Source: Halapricum hydrolyticum (GTDB taxonomy: Archaea > Halobacteriota > Halobacteria > Halobacteriales > Haloarculaceae). From it: DNA of 64,000 nucleotides. How positions within the stretch are numbered: position 1 is the first letter of the stretch; each line of letters starts with the position of its first letter. Where the stretch lies: positions 62,001-126,000 of the forward strand of contig NZ_JAOPKC010000002.1 in assembly GCF_025517535.1 (NCBI RefSeq). Direction: 5' to 3'. Below the pieces are notes generated by a model that was given only the letters and a program-made list of their open reading frames with translations, had not been told where the DNA came from and ran no database searches. Position numbers and translations under genes: made by a program. Below are positions 51,999 through 60,326 of the stretch, piece after piece.

Positions 51999-52949
51999 AT
52001 GCTCAACACAAATAACAAGAAATCAGACCGCGACCGCGGGCAGGTCGGGATCGGGACGCTTATCGTGTTCATCGCGATGGTCCTGGTGGCGGCGATCGCC
52101 GCGGGCGTGCTCATCAACACGGCCGGGTTCCTGCAGAGTAGTGCTGAACAGACCGGCGAAGAGAGCCAACAACAGGTCACTGACCGCATGGAAGTGAGTG
52201 CTGTCGCTGGTGAGGTTATCGAACTCACCGCGGAAGAGAGGATCGTTGACGACAGCGCCAACCTCGCCAGTGGTCTGGGTACTTCCACTGAAGACTCAGT
52301 GTTTGACTCTACATTTGACCCCGGTGCAATTGATACGAGTGAATCGGCTACTGCAATAATTAAAGATAATGATGACGGTACAGAGTACACCGTCAAAAGT
52401 GAGGACGGAGATCTTAACGTCAAATCGGATGATATCACGCTTGCTTCCGGTGTCGATCCGGGAAGTACAAGCACATCGTACGATGTCGTTGAGGTCGAGT
52501 ACGCAGTCGAGCTCGCCGAATCCGAGGACGCCATCGGTGCGCTAGAAATAACGGTGTCGAAAGCGCCGGGCGCGAGCAATATCGACCTCTCGCAAGCGAC
52601 CATCCAGCAGACTGACGACACTGGTACCTTCGACCTCGTTTACCAGACCAAGTTTAGCGCCAATCAGCCCGGTCCGGATGGTGCCTTCCATGTAGCGGCG
52701 CTGAAAGACGAGGACGGATCGCTGCCGGTGATCAACTCTGTCGACGACCGAATGATCATCCAGCTTGATCTCGGTGATGGCACCGACGAACAACAGACGT
52801 TAGGGGTCAGCGAAGCCCAGCGGTTCAGTGAGCCGCTCGCAGAAGGTGCCAGCGCTCGGATCCAAATAAACACCCAGCAGGGTGCCTCGACGACTGAGCG
52901 CATCGTTGTCCCGCAGTCCCTAAGCGGCGAACAAGCCGTCTCGCTGTAA
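51999..52949 (+). CDS. arlA: Archaellin 3 (divergent copy)
   Basis: 316 residues. The leader is MLNTNNKKSDRDRG before QVGIGTLIVFIAMV. The first 70 residues match the other copies, but the variable middle is different and the outer domain differs more than elsewhere: VYQTKFSANQPGPDGAFHVAA replaces the VFTAGAQDGAF block, and LGDGTDEQQTLGVSEAQRFSEP replaces the MGTNTLGSPANVYGEEL block. The C-terminal TERIVVPQSLSGEQAVSL is kept. It may have a special place in the filament (for example, a minor archaellin), which is inference. Confidence 0.95.
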   Translation: MLNTNNKKSDRDRGQVGIGTLIVFIAMVLVAAIAAGVLINTAGFLQSSAEQTGEESQQQVTDRMEVSAVAGEVIELTAEERIVDDSANLASGLGTSTEDSVFDSTFDPGAIDTSESATAIIKDNDDGTEYTVKSEDGDLNVKSDDITLASGVDPGSTSTSYDVVEVEYAVELAESEDAIGALEITVSKAPGASNIDLSQATIQQTDDTGTFDLVYQTKFSANQPGPDGAFHVAALKDEDGSLPVINSVDDRMIIQLDLGDGTDEQQTLGVSEAQRFSEPLAEGASARIQINTQQGASTTERIVVPQSLSGEQAVSL

Positions 52950-52987
52950 CGACTATCAACTAATTCAATCCCACACCAATCAGAACA
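52950..52987 (+). repeat. Archaellin spacer copy 3
   Basis: Begins cgactatcaactaattcaat, as in spacer copy 1, and ends aatcagaacaatg into the start of archaellin 4. Confidence 0.75.
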
Positions 52988-53881
52988 ATGTTCAAGACAG
53001 ATAATTCGAATCTAGACCGCGACCGCGGGCAGGTCGGGATCGGGACGCTCATCGTGTTCATCGCGATGGTGCTGGTGGCGGCGATCGCCGCTGGCGTCCT
53101 GATCAATACGGCCGGCTTCCTGCAGAGTAGCGCCGAACAGACTGGCGAAGAGAGTCAACAACAAGTCACTGACCGCATGGAAGTGAGTGCTGTCGCTGGT
53201 GAGGTTGTTGAAGTACCTGTTGACAGTGAGCCAACAACCACACAGACGGATAGTACTGGTTACACTCTTGCTCCGGGTGACACCCAAGACTTATCATTAG
53301 GTGGTAATGGCAATGAGATTGTTGAAATAAATAGTGTCACTACTAGCCCAAGCTCTTCTAGTACGGACCAATTCACAATAGTTGATAGAGAAGCACATAC
53401 GATCAGGTACGATGGTGAAGAAGAAATCACACTTGACAGTATCGATGTTGCACAGTTGGATAATGCTGATCCTGAAACTGATGATGCCATCGGTGTGTTG
53501 GAGATAACGGTGTCGAAAGCGCCGGGTGCGAGCAATATCGACCTGTCGGAAGCGACCATCCAGCAGACTGACGACACTGGCACTTTCGATCTCGTATACG
53601 AGGACGTCTTCACGGCCGGGGCACAGGACGGTGCCTTCGGTGTGGCGGCACTCAAAGACGAGGACGGCTCGCTGCCGGTGATCAATTCTGTCGACGACCG
53701 CCTGATCATCGAGCTCGATATGGGGACCAACACGCTCGGGAGTCCGGCCAACGTCTACGGCGAGGAACTCACGGAAGGTTCCAGCGCCCGGATTCAGATT
53801 AACACTCAGCAGGGTGCCTCGACCACCGAGCGCATCGTCGTCCCGCAGTCGCTGAGCGGCGAACAAGCCGTCGCGCTGTAA
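52988..53881 (+). CDS. arlA: Archaellin 4
   Basis: 297 residues, the shortest copy. The leader MFKTDNSNLDRDRG is nearly that of archaellin 2. The variable middle (about residues 75-165) is distinctly AT-richer than the ends, with codons such as aat, ata and agt that are rare elsewhere in the window. From residue 168 it is nearly the same as archaellin 2, with the exact 224-base block at 53489-53712. The array ends here; the downstream sequence lacks the repeated spacer. Confidence 0.95.
   Translation: MFKTDNSNLDRDRGQVGIGTLIVFIAMVLVAAIAAGVLINTAGFLQSSAEQTGEESQQQVTDRMEVSAVAGEVVEVPVDSEPTTTQTDSTGYTLAPGDTQDLSLGGNGNEIVEINSVTTSPSSSSTDQFTIVDREAHTIRYDGEEEITLDSIDVAQLDNADPETDDAIGVLEITVSKAPGASNIDLSEATIQQTDDTGTFDLVYEDVFTAGAQDGAFGVAALKDEDGSLPVINSVDDRLIIELDMGTNTLGSPANVYGEELTEGSSARIQINTQQGASTTERIVVPQSLSGEQAVAL
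53489..53712 (+). repeat. 224-base block identical to 51573-51796 (in archaellin 4)
   Basis: Partner of the block in archaellin 2; see that entry. Identity stops at the third base of the codon after DRLII on the right and in the preceding Ala codon on the left. Confidence 0.8.
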
Positions 53882-54007
53882 CGCTCAGTTTAGTTCTCTT
53901 ATTTCGTTCTGTCCCGCAGAGCACGTGAATACTACGCTTTGATCTGATCGGTGAATTCACCGGATACGGACAAGTAGATTTTTCTTCCCCGTGTCTCACT
54001 ACGACGT

Positions 54008-54547
54008 ATGGACACGCGCAGGACACTTGTTTTGCTGTTGGCTCTCTCTGCAATCGGGCTGGTAGCACACGGCACTATCGCACAACCTGGCCAGGACTGC
54101 CAGCCGGTCGACGACCGACAGGTCTGTATTCAGGATGCCTCGGCACCTGACACGCTGATCATCAATGGGGACAATGAAGACCTCTCGATCACTATCGAGA
54201 ATGTCGGATCGACGAACTCGACGGCGATCGTGATGCTGGATGTCGAACGCCCAGACAACTCGACCGCGCGGTACCAGCTCGAGGAGCCGACGCTCGCGCC
54301 CGGTGAGACTGCAACCGTCACGCAACCGCTGAACGCGACCACGGAGGGAACCCATCTGCTTCAGGTCGCTGTTGTCGACGACCAGTCCCTCCAGATATAC
54401 GAGACAAAGACCCTCTCCGTTGAGGTCCGGACTGAACCTGCCCCGGGACTCGGTGGCCCGATCGACCGCGTCGAGATTGCACTCGCCGCGTTGATCGTCG
54501 CCCTCCTCGGTATCGCTGCACTCGCATACAGGACCGTTGACCGCTAG
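54008..54547 (+). CDS. Secreted CARDB-like protein with C-terminal helix
   Basis: 179 residues. The signal peptide is MDTRRTLVLLLALSAIGLVAHG. A beta-sandwich domain (about residues 45-145) has DLSITIENVGSTNSTAIVMLD and APGETATVTQPLNATTEG, the typical CARDB/DUF11 pattern of surface proteins, with sequons NST twice and NAT. A C-terminal membrane helix (about 153-173) anchors it, leaving TVDR inside. It lies right after the archaellins on the same strand. It may interact with the filament or S-layer; the ArlF/G proteins have comparable beta domains, but this is not one of them. Confidence 0.75.
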   Translation: MDTRRTLVLLLALSAIGLVAHGTIAQPGQDCQPVDDRQVCIQDASAPDTLIINGDNEDLSITIENVGSTNSTAIVMLDVERPDNSTARYQLEEPTLAPGETATVTQPLNATTEGTHLLQVAVVDDQSLQIYETKTLSVEVRTEPAPGLGGPIDRVEIALAALIVALLGIAALAYRTVDR

Positions 54548-54622
54548 ACGAGTTGACGGCACCGTAGTCAGCCGGTCGGCCCAGCCGACGGAATTATACT
54601 CAACCGTGATAGACACCTACGT

Positions 54623-55264
54623 ATGGGACCCGGGGACGATCCCGACAACGAGGACGGTCGCGTGCTCGCCCCCGAAGAGCTGGACATCTCTGACGACGAG
54701 CACGTCGCCGAGATCGAGGACGGCCGATACGTCGTCTCCCCGAACGATCCGATCGAGGACGCGCCGAACGTCGCTTCGAGCCAGCCCGCACGGGAACGAG
54801 TCGACGCCGATGCGCAGACGGGGGACGCCGACGAGAACACGTCCCGTACAGAGCAACCGACCGCCGGACCGGATCGTCCGCCGGCGACTGACAGCCAGCC
54901 GACCGACGTCTCCGAGTTGACCGAACGCGACGTCTCTCGCTGGCTGGAGACGAGCTTCCAGGAGGCCGACTCCCGATACGGTTTCCACGTGACTGCGACG
55001 TTCGACGGACGGGTGTTCCAGCGCCGGATGATGTCCAACGACGTGGTGACGATCTTCGAAAGTCTCATCCTGTGGTACGCCCAGCACATCGACAGTGAGA
55101 CGCCCGTTGAGGAGATCCTTGGGATCTTGCTGACCGAGTCGAACGTGCCGATAACCTATCCGACCGAGAGTCTCTCGACGGCGATCAAACGAGAGGGACT
55201 CGACCCGGACGATACGATCGCCGATCTGCTGGAAGCGCTCGGTGACGACGGATTCAAGCTCTAG
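54623..55264 (+). CDS. Acidic archaellum-locus protein, function unknown
   Basis: 213 residues. The N-terminal part is acidic and disordered (LAPEELDISDDEHVAEIEDGRYVVSP, then a Pro/Thr/Asp-rich stretch to about residue 95). The C-terminal domain (about 100-213) is folded and helical: ERDVSRWLETSFQEADSRYGFHVTATFDG, then RRMMSNDVVTIFESLILWYAQHID and PVEEILGILLTES. I recall proteins of this type in fla/che loci of other haloarchaea, but know no function. It sits between the archaellin array and cheY, with 84 bases to cheY. The place suggests a role in motility control. Confidence 0.75.
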   Translation: MGPGDDPDNEDGRVLAPEELDISDDEHVAEIEDGRYVVSPNDPIEDAPNVASSQPARERVDADAQTGDADENTSRTEQPTAGPDRPPATDSQPTDVSELTERDVSRWLETSFQEADSRYGFHVTATFDGRVFQRRMMSNDVVTIFESLILWYAQHIDSETPVEEILGILLTESNVPITYPTESLSTAIKREGLDPDDTIADLLEALGDDGFKL

Positions 55265-55309
55265 TGCGGCCACGGAAACGGTATCAATGGCGATAATCTC
55301 TCGAAAGCA

Positions 55310-55317
55310 TTTATTTA
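55310..55317 (+). promoter_or_regulatory. TATA box of the cheY-cheC-cheD operon
   Basis: tttattta at 55310-55317 is about 32 bases before the cheY ATG at 55349, implying a leader of only a few bases. Confidence 0.55.
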
Positions 55318-55348
55318 GGTGATTCCAGTACGTTCAGAGTGACTGATC

Positions 55349-55708
55349 ATGCCAGAAGTACTGATCGCTGACGACTCCGAGTTCATGCGTAACCTCCTGC
55401 GAGAAATCCTCGAGGAAGACCACCAGATCGTCGGTGAAGTCGAGAACGGTGTCGAAGCCGTCGAGACATACAAAGAAGAGCGGCCGGATCTGGTCATGAT
55501 GGACATCGTGATGCCGATCCGGGACGGCATCGAGGCGACTGACGAGATCAAAAGCCAGGATCCGGATGCGAACGTCATCATGTGTACGAGCGTCGGCCAG
55601 GAGGAGAAAATGAAAGAGGCAGTCAAGGCGGGGGCGGACGGGTACATCACCAAACCCTTCCAGAAGCCGAGCGTCATGGAAGCAATCGAAGACGTTGTTC
55701 CGTCATAG
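55349..55708 (+). CDS. cheY: Chemotaxis response regulator CheY
   Basis: 119 residues, a single receiver domain. Acidic pocket ADDSEF (Asp8-Asp9), phosphorylation site Asp52 in LVMMDIVMP, switch Thr in IMCTSVGQ and Lys in YITKPFQKP are all present. CheY-P binds CheF and switches the archaellum motor. The stop codon touches the cheC start (no gap), and cheD follows, so cheY, cheC and cheD form one unit. MDIVMPIRDGIEAT matches the haloarchaeal and methanogen type. Confidence 0.97.
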   Translation: MPEVLIADDSEFMRNLLREILEEDHQIVGEVENGVEAVETYKEERPDLVMMDIVMPIRDGIEATDEIKSQDPDANVIMCTSVGQEEKMKEAVKAGADGYITKPFQKPSVMEAIEDVVPS

Positions 55709-56926
55709 ATGAAAGTCGACATCCAGTCGCTAGAGACGTTCAACCAGCTGGCTCGCGAGGGTGCCGAGCAGGCGACGACCTCGATGACTCAGATGACCGG
55801 CATCGAAGCCGACGTCGAGGTGACGAAGCTGTCGCTGGTCGATCGCCAGGACGTTGGCGAGGAACTCGGTGACCGTGAGTTCGTCGGCGTTCAGTTCGAC
55901 TACGAAGGCGAACTCGCGGGCGAGACGGTGCTCGTGTTCAGCCGGGACTGTCGCACGTCGTTGATCGAAGCGCTCGTGGGAGGTGCCGACAGCAAAGCGA
56001 TGGCCCGCAGCGGTGTTAAAGAGATCGGTAACATCATGATGAGCGGGTTCATCGACGGCTGGGCCGACTACCTGGGTGCTTCTATCGATCACTCGCCGCC
56101 TTCTTACATCGAAGGCAACGGCGCGGCGGTGCTCCCGGACGCGCCCGCTGGCGGCGACACGAACCACGTGTTCGTGTTCAAAAGCCGGATCGAGTGGGTC
56201 GACGAGTCGATCGAATTCTACATCTATATGCTTCCGGAATACGAACCGCTGACGACTGTGATGGCCGATCACGCCGACACCGGAGACGATGCGATCCCGG
56301 TCGACAAACTCGAAGTCTTCAACGAGATGACCCGGAGTGGGACCGAGAAGGCCGCCGAAAACGTCACGATGATGACGGGGATCGAGACGGTCGCTGAGGT
56401 CTCACAGATCAGTTTCGCACCGATTACCGACGTCCCGAAGCAAATTAGCAACGAGACCTACGTCGGGACTGTCATCGAGTTCACGGGAGTTCCGAGCGGC
56501 TATCTGATGGTGCTGTTCGATGAGGTGTCGGCCAAAAACGTTGCCGAGGCGATGATGCCGGTCGACATGGGGGACGACGAGCTGACCGACCAACATAAAT
56601 CCGCGATCGAAGAACTGGGGAACATCATGACGAGCGGGTTCGTCGACGGGTGGGCGAACGTACTACAGACCTCGGTCGATCATACGCCACCGCGACTGGT
56701 CCACGACATGGGACAGGCGATCATCGATCCGCTCGCGGCACAGGTCGGTCGCCATCAGGAACACGCCTTCATCATTGACTCGACGATGCGCACTGACGAT
56801 ATCGAATTTGAGGCGGAGATCCATGCGCTACCGAACGAGCAGGAACTGCGACAGGCACTGGACGACTTGCTGGTCGAGCGTGCCGGGAAGACCGACGCAG
56901 ATCCCGAACAGATATTCCAAGAATGA
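55709..56926 (+). CDS. cheC: Double-domain CheC phosphatase
   Basis: 405 residues with two complete CheC modules. Module one (about residues 1-195) has the active helix SGVKEIGNIMMSGFIDGWAD; module two (about 200-395) has KSAIEELGNIMTSGFVDGWAN. Each keeps the Ser-x3-Glu-x2-Asn motif that removes phosphate from CheY-P. Both open alike: FNQLAREGAEQATTSMTQMTGIEA and FNEMTRSGTEKAAENVTMMTGIET. The protein is thus an internal duplication of the usual 200-residue CheC. It starts immediately after cheY and overlaps cheD by four bases. Confidence 0.94.
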   Translation: MKVDIQSLETFNQLAREGAEQATTSMTQMTGIEADVEVTKLSLVDRQDVGEELGDREFVGVQFDYEGELAGETVLVFSRDCRTSLIEALVGGADSKAMARSGVKEIGNIMMSGFIDGWADYLGASIDHSPPSYIEGNGAAVLPDAPAGGDTNHVFVFKSRIEWVDESIEFYIYMLPEYEPLTTVMADHADTGDDAIPVDKLEVFNEMTRSGTEKAAENVTMMTGIETVAEVSQISFAPITDVPKQISNETYVGTVIEFTGVPSGYLMVLFDEVSAKNVAEAMMPVDMGDDELTDQHKSAIEELGNIMTSGFVDGWANVLQTSVDHTPPRLVHDMGQAIIDPLAAQVGRHQEHAFIIDSTMRTDDIEFEAEIHALPNEQELRQALDDLLVERAGKTDADPEQIFQE

Positions 56927-57441
56927 AAGTCTACGATGGACAGGGGGAGACGGAATCGGAAATCAAGTCCGAGCAGATCAAAGTCGGGATCGCGGAGTAC
57001 GACGTGACGAAAAACGGCGCCGTGTTGACGACGAGCGGCCTCGGGTCCTGCATCGGCGTCGCGCTCTACGACGACACAGCTCCCGTCTCCGGACTTGTGC
57101 ACGTGATGTTGCCGTCGGCCGATGACATGGAAGACGGAAATTCGGCGAAGTTCGCGGACACGGGCGTCGAAACGCTCATCGAGGAACTCGAAGCCACCGG
57201 CGGAGACAGAGAGAACATGGTCGCAAAAATCGCTGGCGGCAGCGATATGCTCGATTTCTCCGAGAGCGGATCCGGCATCGGGCAACGCAACGTCGAACAG
57301 GTCAAAGAAACACTCGAAGCATATGACATCCCGATCGTCGGTGAGGATGTCGGGGGGAACCACGGTCGTTCGATCAAACTCAAAAGTTCGACCGGCGATC
57401 TGGTCGTCAAAAGCGCAAACAAAGAGAGTACAGTTTTGTAA
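56923..57441 (+). CDS. cheD: Chemoreceptor deamidase CheD
   Basis: 172 residues. The catalytic cysteine is in TTSGLGSCIGVAL (Cys43) and the histidine in SGLVHVMLPSA (His60), the standard CheD arrangement. It deamidates glutamines on transducers and pairs with CheC. The start (ATGA) overlaps the cheC stop. The C-terminal GEDVGGNHGRSIKLKSSTGDL is also typical. Downstream lies a 267-base gap before arlCE. Confidence 0.95.
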   Translation: MKVYDGQGETESEIKSEQIKVGIAEYDVTKNGAVLTTSGLGSCIGVALYDDTAPVSGLVHVMLPSADDMEDGNSAKFADTGVETLIEELEATGGDRENMVAKIAGGSDMLDFSESGSGIGQRNVEQVKETLEAYDIPIVGEDVGGNHGRSIKLKSSTGDLVVKSANKESTVL

Positions 57442-57616
57442 TTACTGATATCTGTGGGATATAATTTCTGCGGACCAGTCGTCAGTCCCGACCTTCAAAT
57501 CCTCTCCAGATTTTGATATTTAATCCGAAGCGTAGCTGATACGGCCCCACAAGCGACCAGCTAGAACGGGTCTGCAGTCCTGATCGACGCTTTCACTCCG
57601 ATGTCAGACGATCGTT

Positions 57617-57626
57617 TCTATATAAA
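57617..57626 (+). promoter_or_regulatory. TATA box of the arlCE-J operon
   Basis: tctatataaa at 57617-57626 is a strong TATA-type element about 85 bases upstream of the arlCE ATG in the 267-base gap 57442-57708, which is AT-rich and without a gene. Confidence 0.5.
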
Positions 57627-57708
57627 ACTGTGTGAATACACTCGTCAATTATCAAATACGATACTCTAAACGGTACATTGAAGAGCCTAAGAGCGAATTT
57701 TCATAGTA

Positions 57709-59457
57709 ATGAGTGATTTCGCCACCGTCGCCGCACTGTCGAGTCTGGTCGGGACGACGATGGCCTCAACCAGCGGCGTGTCTGGAATCGGTCAGGTGGC
57801 AATACCGGCCGATCCGGCGGTGTTGACGCTGTTTTCTGCAGGTGTCGTTGGGATGAGTATCAAGAACGTCTTCGATTCGATTCTCTCGGACGAGGAGGAA
57901 GATGACGGGAACGAGCAGATGAGCGACGGAGCCGGCCTGATGGACGAGGACGGCGGCGACGACCTGGGTGGGCTCGGCGGCTTCGAGGAGGGTGACGACG
58001 AGTTCGGCGAGTTCGGTGACGACGAGTTCGGCGACATGGACAGCGGCCCCGATACGGACGAGCTCGAACACCGGCTCGACGAACTCGAAACGGAGGTCGG
58101 GAGTCTCTCCTCGACTGTCAACACGGTTCGCAACGAGAACGAGCAGATAAGCGAGACCGTCGACGAGGTCGAGGAGAACGTCCGGAAGCTGCTCGACATC
58201 TACGAGATGGTCACGCGAGGCGTCAACCCGTTCGCCGACGACATCGAAGGCGGCGGCCTGGGCGGTGCGGGCGACGGCGACTCGTTTGGACTCTTCGATA
58301 ACGGGCAACAGGACGACGGTGGTGACGACGAACTCGACGAGGATATCGCCAACGCGGACGCGGAGGGCTTCTTCGACGACGACCTCGTCGAGGACGACGA
58401 GGAAGGATTCGGCGAGTCTGTCGAGGACGTGATGGGTGAAGACGAACTCGAAGACAGCGGCGATCCCTTCGAGGAGGAGTTCGACGACGACGCGCTCGGA
58501 GAAGACGAGTTCGACGATGACTTCGACGACGGCGGGTTCGAGGACGACTTCGACGATGGCGGGTTCGAAGAAGATACGGCTGACGATGACGGCGGCAGTG
58601 GTGGCGGCAAATCGTTCCAGGAACTCAAAGACGAGTACGAGTCGGGCGAAGCAGACTGGGCAGACGAAGAGACGGGTACCGACGACGGAAGCGCCGACGA
58701 GACGCTCGAGGAGGACCTCGGCGGCGCTACAGCTGCCGGGGACGATGCGTTCGAAGACACCGGTGACGGCGCGCTCGATGACACCGAAGACATCGGAGTC
58801 GAAGACGGCGACGTGGCTGGCGATGGCCTCGAAGACGAGCTGGCCGACGACGAGCTGTTCGATACGGTGATCGAAGACGACGAGGGAACGGCGGCCGAAG
58901 CCGACACGGACGAAGCGACCGTTGAGGCCGACGACGCGGACACCGCCGAAGCGACTCCCTTCGAAGCGGGCGAACCGTCCGCGGACGACCACGACACAGC
59001 CGGCTCGACCGGAGGGGAGCCCACCGCCACCGACGAACCGGCAGAGACGGACGCACAGGCGAATAACGCTGCGACGACCGAGACGGAAGCCACTGCAAGC
59101 GGCGGAGAGCAGACGGAAGCCACTGCAAGCGGTGGAAAGCCGTACCTGGCGACGATGCCGGAGGGCTACGGTTCGGAACTCATCGTCATCGAGTGGCTCG
59201 AATATCTCGTCGGCCAAGTCGGGATCCGTTCGACTGCGGAGGCGATCGATTACTACGAGCGGATCGATTGGGTGAGCGAGTCAGTCGCCGACAGTCTGCA
59301 GGACTACCTCCGTGGCTTCGACGACGACGGTTCCGGCGGCGACCTGACTATCGACCACCACACGCGATCGCTGAAGTACATCGGCCAGCTCAACGGCACC
59401 CCACAGGTCGAGCGCATGGGGGTCTCCGGAGGTGGTTCCGATGGGCTTCAGCGTTAG
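57709..59457 (+). CDS. arlCE: Archaellum cytosolic ring protein ArlCE (fused)
   Basis: 582 residues. The N-terminal part has a hydrophobic stretch (ADPAVLTLFSAGVVGMSI), then the ArlC coiled coil (DELEHRLDELETEVGSLSSTVN, about residues 120-165) with KLLDIYEMVTRGVNPF. The centre (about 195-475) is an extreme Asp/Glu/Gly-rich linker with local repeats (EDDFDDGGFE, TEATASGG). The C-terminal ArlD/E domain (about 475-560) has YLATMPEGYGSELIVIEWLEYLV and EAIDYYERIDWVSE. ArlCDE forms the ring around the motor and binds CheF. Haloarchaea often fuse ArlC and ArlE, as here. Its end overlaps arlF. Confidence 0.9.
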   Translation: MSDFATVAALSSLVGTTMASTSGVSGIGQVAIPADPAVLTLFSAGVVGMSIKNVFDSILSDEEEDDGNEQMSDGAGLMDEDGGDDLGGLGGFEEGDDEFGEFGDDEFGDMDSGPDTDELEHRLDELETEVGSLSSTVNTVRNENEQISETVDEVEENVRKLLDIYEMVTRGVNPFADDIEGGGLGGAGDGDSFGLFDNGQQDDGGDDELDEDIANADAEGFFDDDLVEDDEEGFGESVEDVMGEDELEDSGDPFEEEFDDDALGEDEFDDDFDDGGFEDDFDDGGFEEDTADDDGGSGGGKSFQELKDEYESGEADWADEETGTDDGSADETLEEDLGGATAAGDDAFEDTGDGALDDTEDIGVEDGDVAGDGLEDELADDELFDTVIEDDEGTAAEADTDEATVEADDADTAEATPFEAGEPSADDHDTAGSTGGEPTATDEPAETDAQANNAATTETEATASGGEQTEATASGGKPYLATMPEGYGSELIVIEWLEYLVGQVGIRSTAEAIDYYERIDWVSESVADSLQDYLRGFDDDGSGGDLTIDHHTRSLKYIGQLNGTPQVERMGVSGGGSDGLQR

Positions 59458-59875
59458 CGGTTCGGCAGCGATCGTGTTCGTCGGGTTGTTCATCGCGTTC
59501 GGGACATTCTACACCGCCAGTACCAACACGGTGGAAGAAATGACCGACGCAAATGATGACTGGCAGGACCGCCAGCTCGCCCAGCAGAACACGGAGATCG
59601 AGATCGTTGCAGCCGTCTACGACAACGAGACCGAACGTCTCGTCGTTGAAGTCAACAACACGGGGGCGACGGTGCTATCTGTCAACGATACGGACCTGCT
59701 CGTCGACAACGAGTACCGGACAGCCTCTCGGGACGTCGACGGCGACGCTGGGACTGACATCTGGGCACCGGGCCAGCGACTCACGTACAGCGTGAGCGCA
59801 GCGAGTCAGCCAGACCGGGTCAAGGTGGCGACCGAGACTGGCGTGGCAGCGACGGAGGTGGTGACTCGTGGCTAG
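59441..59875 (+). CDS. arlF: Archaellum stator protein ArlF
   Basis: 144 residues from ATG 59441. A short N-terminal helix (SVSGSAAIVFVGLFIAFGTFY) resembling an archaellin-type helix is followed by NTVEEMTDANDDWQDRQLAQQNT and a beta-sandwich. ArlF and ArlG bind the S-layer and form the stator outside the membrane. The start lies inside the arlCE end (17-base overlap), and the stop overlaps the arlG start by eight bases. Both overlaps point to translational coupling. Confidence 0.93.
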   Translation: MGFSVSGSAAIVFVGLFIAFGTFYTASTNTVEEMTDANDDWQDRQLAQQNTEIEIVAAVYDNETERLVVEVNNTGATVLSVNDTDLLVDNEYRTASRDVDGDAGTDIWAPGQRLTYSVSAASQPDRVKVATETGVAATEVVTRG

Positions 59876-60326
59876 CGTTTCCGCGTCCCACCTGATCCTG
59901 TTCATTGCCAGTGTGCTCGTCGCTGCGAGCGTCGCAGGGACGATCACGAACACTGTCGGCCGCCTCAGCGATGGCGTCTCCGACCAGGGAGACGCGCTGA
60001 GCCAGGACGTCCGTACTGACGTCGAGATCATCAGTGACAGCGGCGCACAGATCTACAACCGCTCCGACAACCAGAACGTGACGCTGCTGATGAAAAATAC
60101 CGGGTCGAGGGTACTGCCAGCGAACGGCGATCAGATGGTGATCCTTCTCGATGGCGTCTTGCAGTCGCCACTCGAAGTGACTGTCATCGAGGGACAGGAC
60201 CCCGACAGCTGGCGGCCTGGAGATGTCGTCCGCGTCGAGTTTGGTGCCCCGGATCTCGACGCGGGCGACCATCGGATCAAAGTAACTGTCAACGGTGACG
60301 AGGAGGTGTTCAGGTTTAACGTATGA
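59868..60326 (+). CDS. arlG: Archaellum stator protein ArlG
   Basis: 152 residues from GTG 59868. The N-terminal helix ASHLILFIASVLVAASVAGTI is followed by NTVGRLSDGVSDQGDAL and a beta domain with LLMKNTGSRVLPANGDQMVILLDG. ArlG forms filaments that, with ArlF, attach the motor to the S-layer. The GTG start is fixed by the position of the helix and the eight-base overlap with arlF. It overlaps arlH by four bases. Confidence 0.93.
   Translation: MASVSASHLILFIASVLVAASVAGTITNTVGRLSDGVSDQGDALSQDVRTDVEIISDSGAQIYNRSDNQNVTLLMKNTGSRVLPANGDQMVILLDGVLQSPLEVTVIEGQDPDSWRPGDVVRVEFGAPDLDAGDHRIKVTVNGDEEVFRFNV

Noticed and set aside
50089..53881. Archaellin repeats as remnants of a mobile element
   Set aside because: There are no terminal inverted repeats, target duplications or transposase genes; tandem gene duplication explains the pattern.
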